From contig CM060704.1 in assembly GCA_030686995.1 (NCBI GenBank), positions 175,333,718 to 175,397,717 on the forward strand: a stretch of DNA of 64,000 nucleotides. The letters are read 5' to 3'. The DNA comes from Artemisia argyi. Its lineage: Eukaryota; Streptophyta; Magnoliopsida; Asterales; Asteraceae. Made by a program: the position numbers and the translations under genes. Of the stretch, positions 10,537-23,988 are shown in pieces (position 1 is the first letter of the stretch; each line of letters begins with the position of its first letter). The notes under the pieces are model-generated. The model did no database searches. It was not told the origin of the DNA and saw only the letters and a list, made by a program, of their open reading frames with translations.

Positions 10537-13500
10537 TCATTTACTTTTACCTTTGCCCTTTATACCCTTCTTCCCCTTGTTGTTTCCTTTCCCTTTCTTG
10601 CTTTTTACTTCCTGAGTGTCACGGCAACAGCTTTCATGAGTCTTCTTATCACAGACTACCATTTTCCCATCATTCGATCCCTGACTCGTATTAGAACATG
10701 TTGCCTCAGAAGACGTCCCACAAACGTCATTGTTAGAATGATTTTGAGCACAAAGTGCAGTCTTTGCTGGGAACAATTCACTCATAATCTCCTCTTTAGA
10801 TTTCATAAGGTCAACAAATAAAGCACAAGGAGCATTGATTTTAGGACTCACATCTCCAAAACTCAGAATCAGGAGAGGATCCTCTACGCTTAAAAACGCT
10901 TCTGCAACCAATTCTGGATTCAAGTTCAAGCAATCACCGTTCCTTCTTCTTAAAAGATGAGAAACAAACATATTTGGAAGCATACGAGCAACATTGTTTC
11001 CGCCACACAGCATTTCAAGCAGTACTTTTGAGCAATCTGATACTTGCAGACAAACTAGAGAAAGTATCATAATCAGCTTCAATGCCAATATTGGATGGTA
11101 ATTATGGTAGCAAATACTTGCCTTTTTAATCCATGATAAAGTATCATCTTCATTGTAAAAAACTTCTTTAACTATTTTAACAATAAAGCTTACCGTATCA
11201 TCTGGAATTTTCTGTTTGGACACGGGTAATTTTGTACTTAGAGTACCAGTAGATTCAAAAGATGTAAGCCATCCAACAAGAGAAGATGTTGTAGTGAAAA
11301 TAATCTCTGACGAGAGAGATGCAAAGAAAAGAAGATGGTCCAAGAGATACATGAAACTGTGAGGAGGTATGTGGGCAAGACACTTTTTAAGAGCATGTCG
11401 AAGTTCGAAAACAGCGTAAGTATCTTTCTTGCCATTATTCCAATATTTTCTAAAAAATGACTTCCATATGGGATCATTCTGAAGCAACCTCATAAACTTC
11501 TTAAAAAGTACTAATGGCTGTCTGCAATTGAAACATATCATCATCACCCTCCCAATTTCCGAATAGGTGAGCTCGTCTTTGAGTTCACTATAGTGAAGAA
11601 TGATCTCATTAAGCACGTTGACAGAAAGATCAGTATTCTTTAAAGAAACTAAATCCTCGGATACTAAATCACGCCAGTCTGACGGAAACACAAGATTAAA
11701 ATAATTTGCAGAGAGATCTAGAAAATTTTGAAGCTTCTTTTTTGGAGACGTGAGGTTAAGATACTGGCAGTCTAGAAGAAACTTTGCAACTTCGAAAATG
11801 TGAAGAAGAGATGTGCTTTGGTGAAAGGCCGAACCGTTCGACCTCGACTTATAAAAAAGATGTTCAAGAGTTTCATCCCCACAGAAAGCAGTTCCGACTG
11901 CCAATAAGACCGAATAGCAAACACCAATTCCCTGTCATCAATAGTTAGAAACTTGCCATCCCTATGACCACCCCTTCGACAGTAGCTTTTTATCCAATCT
12001 GCATCCTTGTGGACTAGCGAGTAAACTATGTTTCCATTTACACACTGTTTCCTCACCCCAAAATAGGCTAAACTGAAATCAACATGACCCTCGTATTTAT
12101 TTGGTTCTTCATTGTGGAAAATTCCAAGACTCTCGAGGATATCCACAATATTCTCCTTCCACAAATTCCAATAAAAAATCAAAGTTCTAACAGACGCCCC
12201 GTTCTGAAACATCTTGTCTTCACAGTGCTTATTTAAATCAATTGGTAACTCGTCCTCCCACTCATACTTTGAGGAACTAAGATGTAAATGAACATCCAAG
12301 ATTTTCCTAATCGACAAAACTTCTCCCCTTAAACTCTTGTTTTCTTTGGAAACATCCAAATTATTCTTCAGTTCAGTCAAATTACTTCGCTGATTAGAGA
12401 GAACGCTTAGCTCATTACAAACAAAATCATGGAAATGGTCTGAATCCATTTTTGCTAGCAACTTCACTTTATTACAAAGTTTTTCCTTCTGATCAAAATT
12501 CTTCAACGGCCAACCTCTGTTTCCATATCCCCATAACGAGCTAAAAAACACATACCAAAGTAATAAAACCACTGCCTCCTTATTATGTCCAGCCTTCTCC
12601 AAAAGATCAGCCTCTTTTATAACATCGCCCCATGACCTCACTAGCTCAGCGGCTTCAAGAAAATGACCCGACTCTTCTTCCAATGATAAAAGGTGATCAA
12701 GGCAGCCTAACGACCTCAAAAATACACGCTTAGATTCTATAGAACAAAAAGCTCTGACAAATTTCACCATGGATTCAGGATCCTTGTTTTCATGGTATTC
12801 GAGAGCACCATTTTCCAAGAATTCTTGCTCAATTTGTATTACTTCTTTACTTCGAACATTAACATGTTCTCTCCAGTATTTTATATACTCCAACCCTTTA
12901 TCAAAAAGTTTCCCTTTTTTGCAAACTGACAGACAGTTGGCACACTGATCTCCCTTGGCGTAAGCTTCCGCGGCTTCACTATAACATCCTGATAGAGTGA
13001 AACATTCAGCAGCTGCCTCAATCTTTCCACATTTGTACAAATACAATTTCCCTATACAAACACAAGACTTCAATTTAGTAGTGTGGGCAATTAGAGGTTG
13101 TATGCATTCAAAACCGTCAAACAGTTTGAACAATTTGACCTGTCCCGTTTTAGTTAATTCATTTTAGGGTAAATTGCCAATAAAGGTAACATAAAATAAC
13201 AAATTAGCCAAAAGGTAACCAAAAATGAGTGAATGTTATTTTGACCAATAAAGGAGTAGATTTCCTTTTTGTTATAAACTGAACTTATTTCACCTTTTTA
13301 GGAGCGAGAATGTATTGGATTCCCCCACATACCCACATTTTCAAATGTTGTATTTTTGTTACCTTTCTTGGCAAATCGAATCATTCGTAAGTAAATGAGT
13401 GGAACCTGTGACTCTTCAAAGGGTATAAGTTTACAGTCCATATGTTAGTTTAGAAACGAAGATTCGTGTTTAAGAAAAAAAAGTTACCAGCTCTTTCAAA

Positions 13501-16500
13501 CTCCCCCAAATCACAATAACATGATGCTGCAGACTCAAACTTTCTAATAGACTCAAACATTCCGGCTGCTTCTCTAACATAACCTACAAAAGATTCATGA
13601 TTTGTTCCCCTTATTTGATCTGAAGATGCTCTAAGACCAGAAGCTTTGGCCAATTTTTCCCACGTTGTGTCGCCAGCTCTCTCAAAACAAAGTGTCGCCA
13701 TCACAAAATTATTCTCGTAAAAAAACTGAAAAACATATGCTGATTATGTCAAATAAGGTTAACAAGATTACAAGAATACAAATCATAAGAAAAACAAAGT
13801 AGTAGTAGATCAAAAGCCAACCTTTTTACCACGCTCCCGCCACTCCTGAGGGGTGCTAGCAACCCGCATTGACTGAGCCACTGTTACATCCAGTTTTCTT
13901 ATCTGAACGAGTCCCCTCACTTTCCAGTAGTCAAACATTGGTTTATAGAGCTCCTCACTGTTCTCGCATATCCATAGCCTTTGCCTCGTTCGAGTTATAG
14001 CCACATATAATTGTTTCAATTCAGAACATAAAACATTATGTCTTGCCTCAGTGAATGTCGGGAAAGACTGAGGAAGTTTCTCATCGAGCAAATCGTACTT
14101 CTTCATGTATTCATATATAACTCTCCACTGTTCTTTCAACGGGGATGTCCCAAAAAAGTTGCACAGCAATACGTCCTACATAATCATGGGAATAAAATAT
14201 TTGGAAACAGAAGCAACTTAATGAATCATAAGTATTTAACACAAAGGAGACAAATCTGACCTGGAACTCGAGACCCTTACACTCCAATATAGTGAGAACA
14301 AGTGCATTTTTTCCAACAGATTCACATATTTCAGTTTTTGCACGATCATCGCGTACTAATATCACCTGGTCAGCACCAAATCCGACAATTTTTCCATTGG
14401 TTCCTGTATCACCAAAGATTGTCACTATTGCATTTTCATCACTATCGCACTCGAGCAAAACAGGAGCTTCTCCGGATATAAGACTAATTTCAGGCTCTAA
14501 CTTGTCAATTGAATGAATAAAGTAATGGTAGATAATGTTGATGACACTCTGAGCTAAATTGAGCACAGCAGCATGCGTTCTGAAATTCTGTTTTAGTTGA
14601 AAAATCTCGGCTACAAGACCTTTTTCGCGTTTACCAGATGTTTTAGTACTTAAGAACTCCTTATAGAACAAAGATCGTATATCTTGAAACCTAAAGTCAA
14701 TCCCTCTTGCTATTGTCTGTGCTGTATCACCCGCAAAAACAAAACCTTCATTGACGTTTTGGCAAATATATTTAAAAAGAGATATATGCCTCATACTAAG
14801 ATCTTGGACCTCAATCAATATAAACCAGATCCATCTTGTCACCATCATAATTCCCATTTTTTAGCCGATGATGAATGTCATTTACCAAATCACCCAAATC
14901 AAATTCTCTCCTTTCAGTTTTCCTTTTTTCATAGGTTTTAAAGAGGTTGTAAACAATACCCCTTTTCTCTGTAGTTAAAGTGGAAGAACGACTTTCGGCC
15001 AATAAACAGTACTCCCCATAGCTTAATTTTCCATCACTGCCTTGAAGCCCTCCTTTTATATGAGATATAATTTCGGTGAATACCCTTGAGGGATCAAGCT
15101 TTTTGGTTAAACTTGATTTAAAATGTGGCCAGTAAAGTGAACAAAACCTATCAAAAGTAACCTCCCTTAATCTTATAAAAGTTTGCAATGCAATTGATCT
15201 TGAACTTATACGGTTACCAAGAGAACCTTCTCTTGCCTCACGAAATCTTTCAAAGAACGAATTCCCCAATGTATCATCCAACATCATCAAAAACTTTTGA
15301 AATGTTATCACAAGAGGGTACTTTTTCACGGGAATGTTGGTAAAAGTGTCTGGAATATCACTGAATTCTGATGTTATCACGTCCATGTCATCAAGATTGA
15401 TCTCTGCTGATGGATTCCCAATACTTGAAACACTGTCAAATACATTGACTTTTATAGTCAGAACAAGACAATAGAAGATGGAAAAAATTAAGGAGAAAAA
15501 CAGAGTATTTGCGAACCTTGTAAGGTGGGAAACATTTTGTTTCACAGCGTAACATAATTTTGGGCTGACAGTCACAAAAAGCTGGCGTAGAACACTCATT
15601 TTGTCATCTTGATGATCATTAGCAACTTCGGCACCCTTAAATTGGATGCTCTCCCCTTCATAAATCCCTTCAGAAGCAATGTGAAAATTTTGTTCGTATT
15701 GGAACAATTTTGTTGTCAATATGGTGGTTTTTCCCGTTCCTGATCGCCCAATTATAAATGAACTTTTGGGAGATAAAATTATGTCCATTTGTTCATCAGT
15801 AACTTGCATCGGTAGATTAAGTTCTTTACCAGAAAGCAAATGCCTCACGACCGTGTGTGATAATGAGTAGAACTTCATCAGCAACAAGCTTTCACTCACT
15901 TTTGTGTTTTCAACAAAATTTCTAGCATCACCAGGATTCACATCCCCTTTACTTTCAATTTCACTGTCATTTAAATATCGAAATCTAATGATCTCTTGGG
16001 ATGCCGGCCAAGTCATAGGAACTTCCAAGTTCCTAAAACATAGAAAGAAAATGTAATTAGCATACATAATCGCTACTTTAGGAATTATAATTCACTAGAC
16101 AATATGATCATACCCCTCTAAACATTTTTCTGCACATCGACTAATAAAAGCGTCTGTGTAGGCAGCAAATATGTTCTCAAGGCGTTTTGTGAGTTTTGGA
16201 ATCTCGTCTAAGGCCATTATGTCCCAGACCTTCAAAACTTGTACGTATTTGACTTCCTTGATGATGTCAATAGTGCAAATCACATAGAACCCTTCAACCT
16301 TAAACAGCTTTAGAATTTGTGAAGAGTTTACACAGCACAAGTCTACACTAATGTTTTTGGGCCGCCATCCACCAGAAAGTTTCAGTAAAAGATTTAAAAC
16401 CAGCTTCTGCAAGCGAGAACCCGTCAGCTTTCCAAATGATCTTCTGAAGTCGTCACTGAAGAGAACCTGATGGCACAAAGATTATGACATAATTTTGTAA

Positions 16501-19500
16501 GAGATTAATCAAATACCTTCCAATTTGCATAAAGATTATATTCCCATTAACCAGTCATCATGTTGTTTCTCTCAAATCAATTTTGTTTTTATTTGACCCA
16601 TTATTGGTTTTGCTGTTTAAGTTCCCATTTCTCTCAAATAATCACACGCGGCAACATAACTAAGTTAAATCCAGTATAGTTTGTAATTCAGGTAATCTTT
16701 TTAGCACGAGTTAAAACTAAAATTTTAGGAGGTTGCAAGCAATAAAAACACACTTTAGACAGCTTTCAAAACATCCTTCCCACGTTCATTTTTATATATA
16801 TTTTTCTTTGACCCATTACACCAGTTTTAGACAAAACATAACCCAAATGGACCCATCAGTAAGTAAATGGGCCTAAATTGTCACATCTACAAATGGGTCT
16901 TATAATTTTTCAGTTTTTGGTTTAAATCACATACCTTCCATTTTGCATTTTTTAAAAGTACACTGTTCTCGTTAACCAACTCATCAAGTTGTTCCAACTC
17001 CTTCTTTGCTTCTATGATTGTCATCTTCAAGCATTCATCAGCATCAGCATCAAAAAAACAATGACGATTCCTTGCATCAGAGACTAATTCTTTCCATATG
17101 GACCCGCTATTAGTTAGGGTTCTTTCATTTCCTAATATCCAAAGACAATGCCTGCAAAAAAACGGGAGGCAATATAATACTTCATGACAAAAAGAAAGCA
17201 TCTACAAAGATCAACTATTGAGAAAGTGAGAGGATTGCATACCGTGCTCTTGTCAAGGCAACATTAGTCCTTTGAGGACTAGATATAAAGCCAACAGAAC
17301 CATGACTATTCGCTCTTACAGTCGATAAGATAATAATGTCTTCTTCTCCACCCTGAAACCCGTCAATTGATTTCACATTTACTGAAAACCCATCAAGCTT
17401 CTCATACTTGTGAGCAAGTTTTTGCTGAATCGAAACAACTTGGGCAACATACGGAGATACAATACCAACGGTAAGCTTCTTCTTTGAGTCCTTCCATGCT
17501 ATAAATGTATAGAAGCTCAACTTAGGAAAAACATTTAACTACTATAACCTAAAATGGTAAAGGAACTAACAGAAACAAGCGTACAAAATTTGAGATGACA
17601 ACCACAATACTCACCTCTATAGAGATTTTTTACAATTTTAATCACAATAGCCACCTCAACCATATTTCTTCGGCTTCTTCCGTAGTCATCTTTTTCATCT
17701 CTTCCACCAACGATATTTATAAATGAATAGGAACCGAACATTGGTCCTACAAGATAACTATTTTCATAACCTCTAGATAAAACATTTTGAGCATCTTGGA
17801 TTTGATTTTGATAAAACTTCAAATTTGGGAAGAAACTGATGGACGGGTGCATTCTGTATTGAACATTGAGAAGATGCTTAGAATGACCCAAACAACTTAA
17901 TCGGTCAAATAAGCTTCTTCCAAAACCACATTCAATACAAACCTGTCAAACATTTAGTCTATCAAATTGGAGCTTAAAGCTAAAATTAGAACAATAGTCT
18001 GAAGATACACAGATAAGTAAACTTACGTTGCTGTTAACAACTGCAGGTAATTGGCGCTCATCTCCAACAAGAATAGCATGCTTCATTCCTGGAAGTTGAA
18101 GGGGAATGGTGGACTCTGCCTCTTTCAACTGAGCAGCTTCGTCTATGACCACTATATTTAAAGGCTCCATATTGACAGCATGCAACTTGTAGGAACTTGA
18201 AGTTGTGCAAAATATAACCGAAGCTCTTTCAAAACAGAACTGTTTTATAGCATATTTATTTGAAAAACATGGAAGAGCGAGTCCTTCAAGAGATACTTGC
18301 AGAGTTTTTAGCAAAGATAGACATGACTTAATAATATCATCTTGCAATGGTTTAGAATTGAAAACGTCTTCAAGTTCTTCCGAAACGAGATTCTTTTGAA
18401 ACAACAAATATTCTAACGAATTCAAACTGTCTAGAAGAGACATCATATTCTGAAAATTATACTCCCCCATGAAACTTCTAGGGAAATGAGTACAAAATGT
18501 AACAATGCACCTTCTGAGTGGCGGTGCAAAATCATTGAATCGCTCTTGCACAAACTCAATGAATGATTTCAATTCCAACATTGTTGTTTTACCTTCATTC
18601 TCATTCCTAAGTTGTTTGTCTTTCAAATATTCATTTTCTATGAAGTTATAATATTCGGAAACACAATTTTCCAATAAATCAATCATAGATCTTATGCAAT
18701 GCTTCCAACCAGTCACCGGCCCTAAGCACTCTACAAGCCTCTTAATCCGATGCTCGAGATATATCTTTTCAGTGTCAGTACTAACTTTCATAATCTCACT
18801 GTTGCCAAACAAGAGCAAATCTCCAACTGAACAGATATAATCACCACTTGCAGTTGTAGATTTGAACGATTGTCTTACAAAGCTTAACAGGCGTGAGGCT
18901 AACTCTACTATAGCCACATTCGTTGGAGCACACGTAAGAGTCCTTTTCTTCATTTGCAGAAGGATGAAAAGCAAAACACTCACTGTCATTGTTTTCCCCG
19001 TTCCAGGTGGTCCCCATATTTGTTCCACAGATGAAGTATGACAACATTGTATTTTACAAAGCACCGCCATAACTGCTTCCCTCTGGGATTCATTCAAATT
19101 ATACAAAAGATGCGGATCAAGTTTTTCAGATACCATACTATCGCAACCAAAAGGACAGATGTTGCACTCCTTAACCTGTAAACACCAGCATATCCATAAT
19201 TAATAACGATATCATCATCAATCACTAAACAAATGGAAAATTTATTTAACCAATTTCTCACCTTAGGGTCAGAGTAAAGAATCCTGTTGATGATATTAAG
19301 ATTTCTATGCATGTGCAATGAACCCCATATTTTTTTCTGAGTTGTTAGATTCATCACAAAAACAACAAACATCCCGTCTTTGAATTCAATTGGTTTTGAT
19401 GCTTTAACTTTCATGGATGTACTATCATCTTCATTATTTTTAACAAAAGAAAAAGCCCAAGTTCTTCCCACACGCTGCAAATCAGAAATGGTTTCGGGCT

Positions 19501-20715
19501 TCCCATCTACTATAATAAGCAGATTGCCAACTAACGTATGGTAATCATCTTTGCCACGCTCACTAGATTGATTTTTCCAAGGACCAACAGTAACATCATA
19601 CAGCATGTTTTCACCACTTTTGGACTCGTTAATAGATAAAACATCAGCAAATGGAGCTCCATAAATGAGCTCCATGGAAGAAGCCAGCTCACAGCGTGTT
19701 TCCTCTAGCAAAGGATAAGCAAATGAGCCAAAATAGCGTTCGTCTGACTCAAAAGTAAGGGGTATGTTCTCCACCTATAAACAATGCATCAAGTCATGTA
19801 ATGAAGATATGATTATCTAAACGGAACAGTGCGTTTATACGGCTATTACAAAACAAGAATCAAACTAGGCAATGAGATGGTAACGTTGACTTCAATGTCA
19901 AATGGGTCAAATTTTGACTTTAAAAAAACTTTACAATTTTAAGGGGTGTTTGGGAATTCGTACTTTTATGTTTTAACTCATTCATACTTCCTTATGGTTA
20001 AGTACTTATTTACATTCAAATATTAGCATTATGAAAAGTTTCATCCAAATATTAATATATGCTCATCTGCTTAAAGAATTTCAAGGTCAAATGGGTCAAA
20101 CTTTGACTTCAAAAACATAATGATCTCTACATATTTTAAGGGGTGTTTGGCAATTCTTATTTTAAACTGGTTTACACTTCCGTAAGGCATAGTACTTACA
20201 GTAAAAGTTATCAAGTATGAGCATATAAAAAGTTTCATTCCAAAAGTAAATACTCAAAAACATCTGAAATAAATTTGTAGGCTTATGAGCTTATTTGATT
20301 TAGGCTTGTATTTCATAAGCCCAAATTTTCCTTAAGTATCAAAATAAGCCGGAAAATTGGTGCTTGTGAAATATAATCCGAAATCACATAAGCTCAGAAA
20401 TAAGCTTAAACAAACACCCCCTAACTTGATAACAAAACGCGCCTTGGCTTTCCATAAAGTATAAGCATATCCAAACAGGTAAAGTGCTTAAAACTAAGCA
20501 ATAAAAAGAAGCAATCCCAAACACACACATTTAAACAACAAAGAATAAAAAAACAACATTAAAAAATAAATAAATAAATAAATAAGAAAAAAAAAATTAA
20601 AAAAAAAAAAAAAAAATACCTTATTCTTGTAGAGGTCTTGATTAAGGATGTCATCAAGAGACCATGAAAGAATCAACTTTGTAAACTCATCTTCATGGAA
20701 CAACCCTTTTTCCAT
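10537..20715 (-). CDS. Giant dual helicase: SEN1/UPF1-like plus UvrD-like (plant TRANK1-like), two frame breaks
   Basis: Twelve exons fit by phase: 20715-20620, 19774-19262, 19175-18027, 17942-17615, 17498-17243, 17151-16935, 16466-16114, 16032-15517, 15432-14261, 14175-13822, 13725-13488, 13051-10537 (about 2,570 codons). First helicase: Walker A GPPGTGKT (residue about 260), DEAAQ (about 540), [29 protein letters not shown] and [14 protein letters not shown], the SF1B SEN1/UPF1 set. Second helicase: Walker [10 protein letters not shown] (about 1065), Walker B region YID/EVQDL (about 1350), [20 protein letters not shown] and [13 protein letters not shown], the UvrD/SF1A set. Then helical repeats ([35 protein letters not shown]) and a Lys/Gly-rich tail. 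Breaks: one extra T in the UvrD Walker B near 14813-14818, and one missing base near 11870. Plant homologues are annotated as UvrD-like or TRANK1-like; substrate unknown. The breaks suggest a pseudogene, a frameshifted allele or sequence error. Confidence 0.83.
11866..11876 (-). other. Frameshift in the C-terminal region of the helicase gene
   Basis: Minus-strand frame [13 protein letters not shown] runs out into an unrelated stretch, while the neighbouring frame picks up LEHLFYKS...[12 protein letters not shown]. Restoring continuity needs one added base (or two removed) after ATGAAA. No intron fits. Confidence 0.75.
14810..14820 (-). other. Frameshift in UvrD Walker B (YID/EVQDL)
   Basis: On the minus strand the reading YID ends in a TGA because of one extra T. 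The sequence reads ATTGATTGAGGTCCAAGAT where ATTGATGAGGTCCAAGAT would give IDEVQD. Both flanking frames carry typical family sequence for hundreds of codons, and no splice signals could remove one base. Confidence 0.85.
20140..20421. mobile_element. Tourist-like MITE in intron 1 of the helicase gene
   Basis: Termini GGGGTGTTTGG and CAAACACCCCC, flanked by TAA at 20137-20139 and 20422-20424, the 3-bp target of Tourist/PIF-Harbinger MITEs. A partial related sequence begins at about 19943 (GGGGTGTTTGGGAATTC). The preceding GTCAAATGGGTCAAA-type flank is repeated too, so the left part of the intron looks like a local tandem duplication of roughly 200 bp. Confidence 0.65.
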
Positions 20716-21399
20716 TTTCACCTTACTAAAATTACATTAAAATGTGTGTTTTTAACAAATGTGTTTTAGTTTATGAACTGAAATGAAGCATTAAAACCCT
20801 GTTCCCTTTTTCTTTGTGGGTTTATGAGAGTGACACGAGGATCAGTGTACAGCTTTCATAGCATAATGTACTGTACTATTTGGTTTATATCATGCACTGC
20901 CACGTGTTGCATTTCTACTTGCTATGTATAGTTTTAGTCATTTTTAATACAAAAATTTCAGCGTACTATATATCTGCCCCCTAAAATAAATATTTTTCAA
21001 GTTGGCCCTTTCACTAATAGCGTTCAAGTTCCGTCTCTGGTAACATATGCATTAGGGGTGTAACATTATGATGTCCTCATCAATTTATTTGGTGTCCTAT
21101 CAATTTATTTGTTGTGCGAATCACCTCGCATAATTAAACCTCGTGAATTACTATATGTGGAAAATGTTAATTTTTGTATAGTTAGATGATGAAGGATGGC
21201 TTTGAATCTTCGAATGACCCTAGACCGGTAAATGAACCATCAAATTATCTATTGGAACCCCACATAAGCTTTGAAGTTTGGATTATTTAATGAACCACCG
21301 TATGACCTGTGATCAGGTCAAATAATACCTTATAGACCCCAAATAATCTTTGAACCGGTAATTGAACCACTAAATAACCTTTGTTTCGCTTTTCATGCG
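20716..21399. other. Upstream flank of the helicase gene
   Basis: AT-rich. It should contain the helicase promoter, but I cannot pick a convincing TATA box. 21220-21370 has two related halves around CCGGTAAATGAACCA and CCGGTAATTGAACCA, perhaps a short inverted or tandem repeat. No coding signal. Confidence 0.35.
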
Positions 21400-22342
21400 G
21401 TGTTTTTTTGGTTACTTGCAATTGTAAAGGATTTAACAAAAGATGCCTACTCTGAGTAAATTCCGTCAGCTAGATAATACCCATGCTTAAATTTTCTTTC
21501 GTATACTTCAAACGGAACCACATGGCCGATGCCATCAAGCAGATCGTCGAATAACGGAGAATTATACAAAACCGTAAGATCATTATTCGCACCTGCCACA
21601 CCAAAAAATGCATGCCAAATCCACAAATCATACGACGCAACAGCTTCAAACATTATAGTTGGATATTTTTTTATCACCTCTATGAAATGGCCCTTGCCAT
21701 TCTTTCAGACAATTCTTCCATTCCCAATGCGTACAATCGATGCTTCCCAACATCCCCGGTATCTTATGAACCATGTTATGTGCGTGGTATAAGTTGTGAA
21801 TGTCATTCTCGTCTGGTTTTCTTAAAAACTCTTTCCCAAACAAATGGATTATGCACATAGTAAAAAAAAAAAATCTAGACAATTGTGTGCACAGTGTTCA
21901 CCTACTTGTAAATACTCATCCAATGCATCAGCCGATACCCCGTAAGCCAATTGGCGTAGGGCACATGTGCATTTCATAATCACACTAAAACTCATTACAC
22001 CTGCAGCATTGGGTCGGACTCTAAAGAAATCAAAATGCGAGGGAAGATGATGATGAGTTTGAATATACGTTTCAATATCTTGGACTATTCTAAAAATAGT
22101 TTATGGGTCATTCGATAACGACGCCGAAAATTATCATCCGTATATTTTGGATTGTCACCAAAATAGTCCGCCATTAGACGTGCTTCAGCAGCTTCACGTT
22201 CATGAGGGATGTATCTACGGTGGCGTGAAGGACCGGCTTCTTGATTTTGCAACAATTGCTCATATTCAAATTTTTGGAGAATCATCTCTAGCTCCATTAT
22301 CTCTTCAAAGTCACTAACACTTGAATAAGATTCTTCGCTCAT
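21400..22342 (-). pseudogene. PIF/Harbinger transposase (HARBI1/ALP1-like), frameshifted
   Basis: Begins at ATG 22342 with MSEESYSSVSDFEEIMELEM and continues RRYIPHEREAAEARLMADYFGDNPKY, RMTHKLFLE. The frame breaks near 22090 (EI/VQDIETY), then resumes HFDFFRVRPNAAGVM, LRQLAYGVSADALDEYLQ. It breaks again around 21890 and 21665. It still shows the DDE-family catalytic words GSIDCTHWEWKNC with QGPFHRGDKK and VAGANNDLTVL, then LADGIYSE followed by TAG where Trp is usual, and ASFVKSF. At least three frameshifts and one nonsense change make it inactive. The sequence beyond about 21400 is lost. It could be the kind of autonomous parent that mobilised the element at 5631-6776. Confidence 0.8.
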
Positions 22343-22654
22343 GTTTCTTGCTTTTAATATGTGTAAGTGTTTGAAATACAAGTTGTGTAAATTTGATTGA
22401 AATGTGTAAAATATGTGTGATATTTATAGTGTTAATATGTTAGTTAAAAAAAATGGTTTACGTTTGAAATACAAACGTTATACAACGTTCACAACAAAAA
22501 AGCTGACAACAAGTACATCTCCAAGCCTCGTCGTGCAGACGAGTAGAAATCAACTGGCGAACGATGAGGAGGGGTGCAGCGGCGAGTGTGGCGAGGGGTG
22601 AGGAGGCTCTACGTAGGAGTGGCGAGTTTGTTTGAGCAACTGCACCTTGTGCTC
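22342..22654 (-). mobile_element. Terminal region of the Harbinger element
   Basis: The 5' flank of the transposase (minus strand) ends at 22654 with CTGCACCTTGTGCTC, identical to the terminus of the element at 5631-6776. The opposite terminus was not found left of 21400, so this copy is truncated. Confidence 0.7.
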
Positions 22655-23214
22655 TAAGCCTCTAAGCTATATGTTAATGATATATATAAATTACATGTGT
22701 AACACCCCAACCCGTCAAGGGTAAAGATATCACAATAAATAGTGTCCAACAGAGCAAAACACAAGCTTTATACTTTAATAATACAATGAGTACAAGGTTA
22801 CAAATGAATTCCAAAATAAGGGAATTACAATAATAAAACCATGTCCATAATATAAGGGAACTCTAAGTTTGGTCCACACTCTCTCATCCCCAAAGCTAAA
22901 CCCTGCATCCTAGCTTAAGTACCTGCCGCATGGAAAAGAAAACGCGGCTGAGCATAAAAAGCTCAGTGAACAGATATGATGATAACAAGCACATCAAGTA
23001 ATAAGATAAGAGAGTATGAATAGAAATTACATATGGTGTCACAAGGTATATCAAAGAATTTTCAAGGTTAAATATGAAAAGTCATCAAGGTTAAGTATCC
23101 CGAATCGTCAAGTGTAATAGCAATGATTAACTAGTTTCAAGGATCGTCAAGTATAATGTCAAGGGTTTAAGTATAGTGTCAAAGGTTACCAAGTTTCAAG
23201 GTTTCCAAGAATTA

Positions 23215-23440
23215 AGCAAGATCAAGTATCAATAGTTTGCAAGGTCAAGTACCAAGAGTCAAGTATCAAGTGTCAAGTATCAAGTATTAGGTATCAAGTA
23301 TCAAGTGTCAAGTATCAAGTGTCAAGGCTATCAGGTGTCAAGTGTCAAGGCTATCAGGTGTCAAGTGTCAAGGGTCAAGGCTATCAGGTGTCAAGTGTCA
23401 AGGCTATCAGGTGTCAAGTGTCAAGGCTATCAGTATTTAA
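23215..23440. repeat. TCAAGTGTCAAGGCTATCAGG minisatellite in LTR
   Basis: Tandem degenerate units built from TCAAGTATCAAGTG and then about five near-perfect units of roughly 20-27 bp around GTCAAGGCTATCAG. The matching array in the other LTR is at 29503-29728. Confidence 0.85.
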
Positions 23441-23957
23441 CCCCCAGGCACACAAATATCAAGTCAAGTATTTCAAGTCAAGTATCCCAAGATGGAGTGA
23501 TCAACTCCCAAGATGTGAGGGGCTGTAATGCACACACGCCCAGTCACCAAGTAATATATATCATGTAGTCCATATCATAATCAAGATGGTCGTAGCCCAA
23601 GACAAGTCAAGACAAATCTAGGATGCATCCATACGCCCCTGCTGGCCAATAACAATAATCATAATAATCATAGCAGCAGTAGATCACAAGAATCAGGGAC
23701 GGTGTAGTACATCTCTCCAACCACACTAGAGTACATAACATTGGTGCATCAATGCTATGGTTGTGGCTACTCCACAACAAGTAGCTCCTGGGTAAAATGC
23801 TGATGGGTCAAGGGTTCATGGTTCAATGTCATGTACAAGTGGTCAAGTCATAATCAAGGGTTCAAGTCAAGGTTCAATTATCAAGGTCAATATCAAGGGT
23901 CAATATCAAGGGTCAATATCAAGGCTCAATATCAAGGGTTCAATATCAAGCAATATA

Positions 23958-23958
<1 letters not shown>

Positions 23959-23982
<24 letters not shown>
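23959..23982. repeat. (GA)12 microsatellite
   Basis: Perfect GA dinucleotide run in the left LTR, preceded by ATCAAGGGTCAAT-type units at 23870-23955. Confidence 0.95.

Positions 23983-23988
<6 letters not shown>

Noticed and set aside
23305..23568. Open frames across the TCAAG minisatellite (also 29593-29856)
   Set aside because: Translation of a tandem repeat whose unit lacks stops; low complexity, no family.
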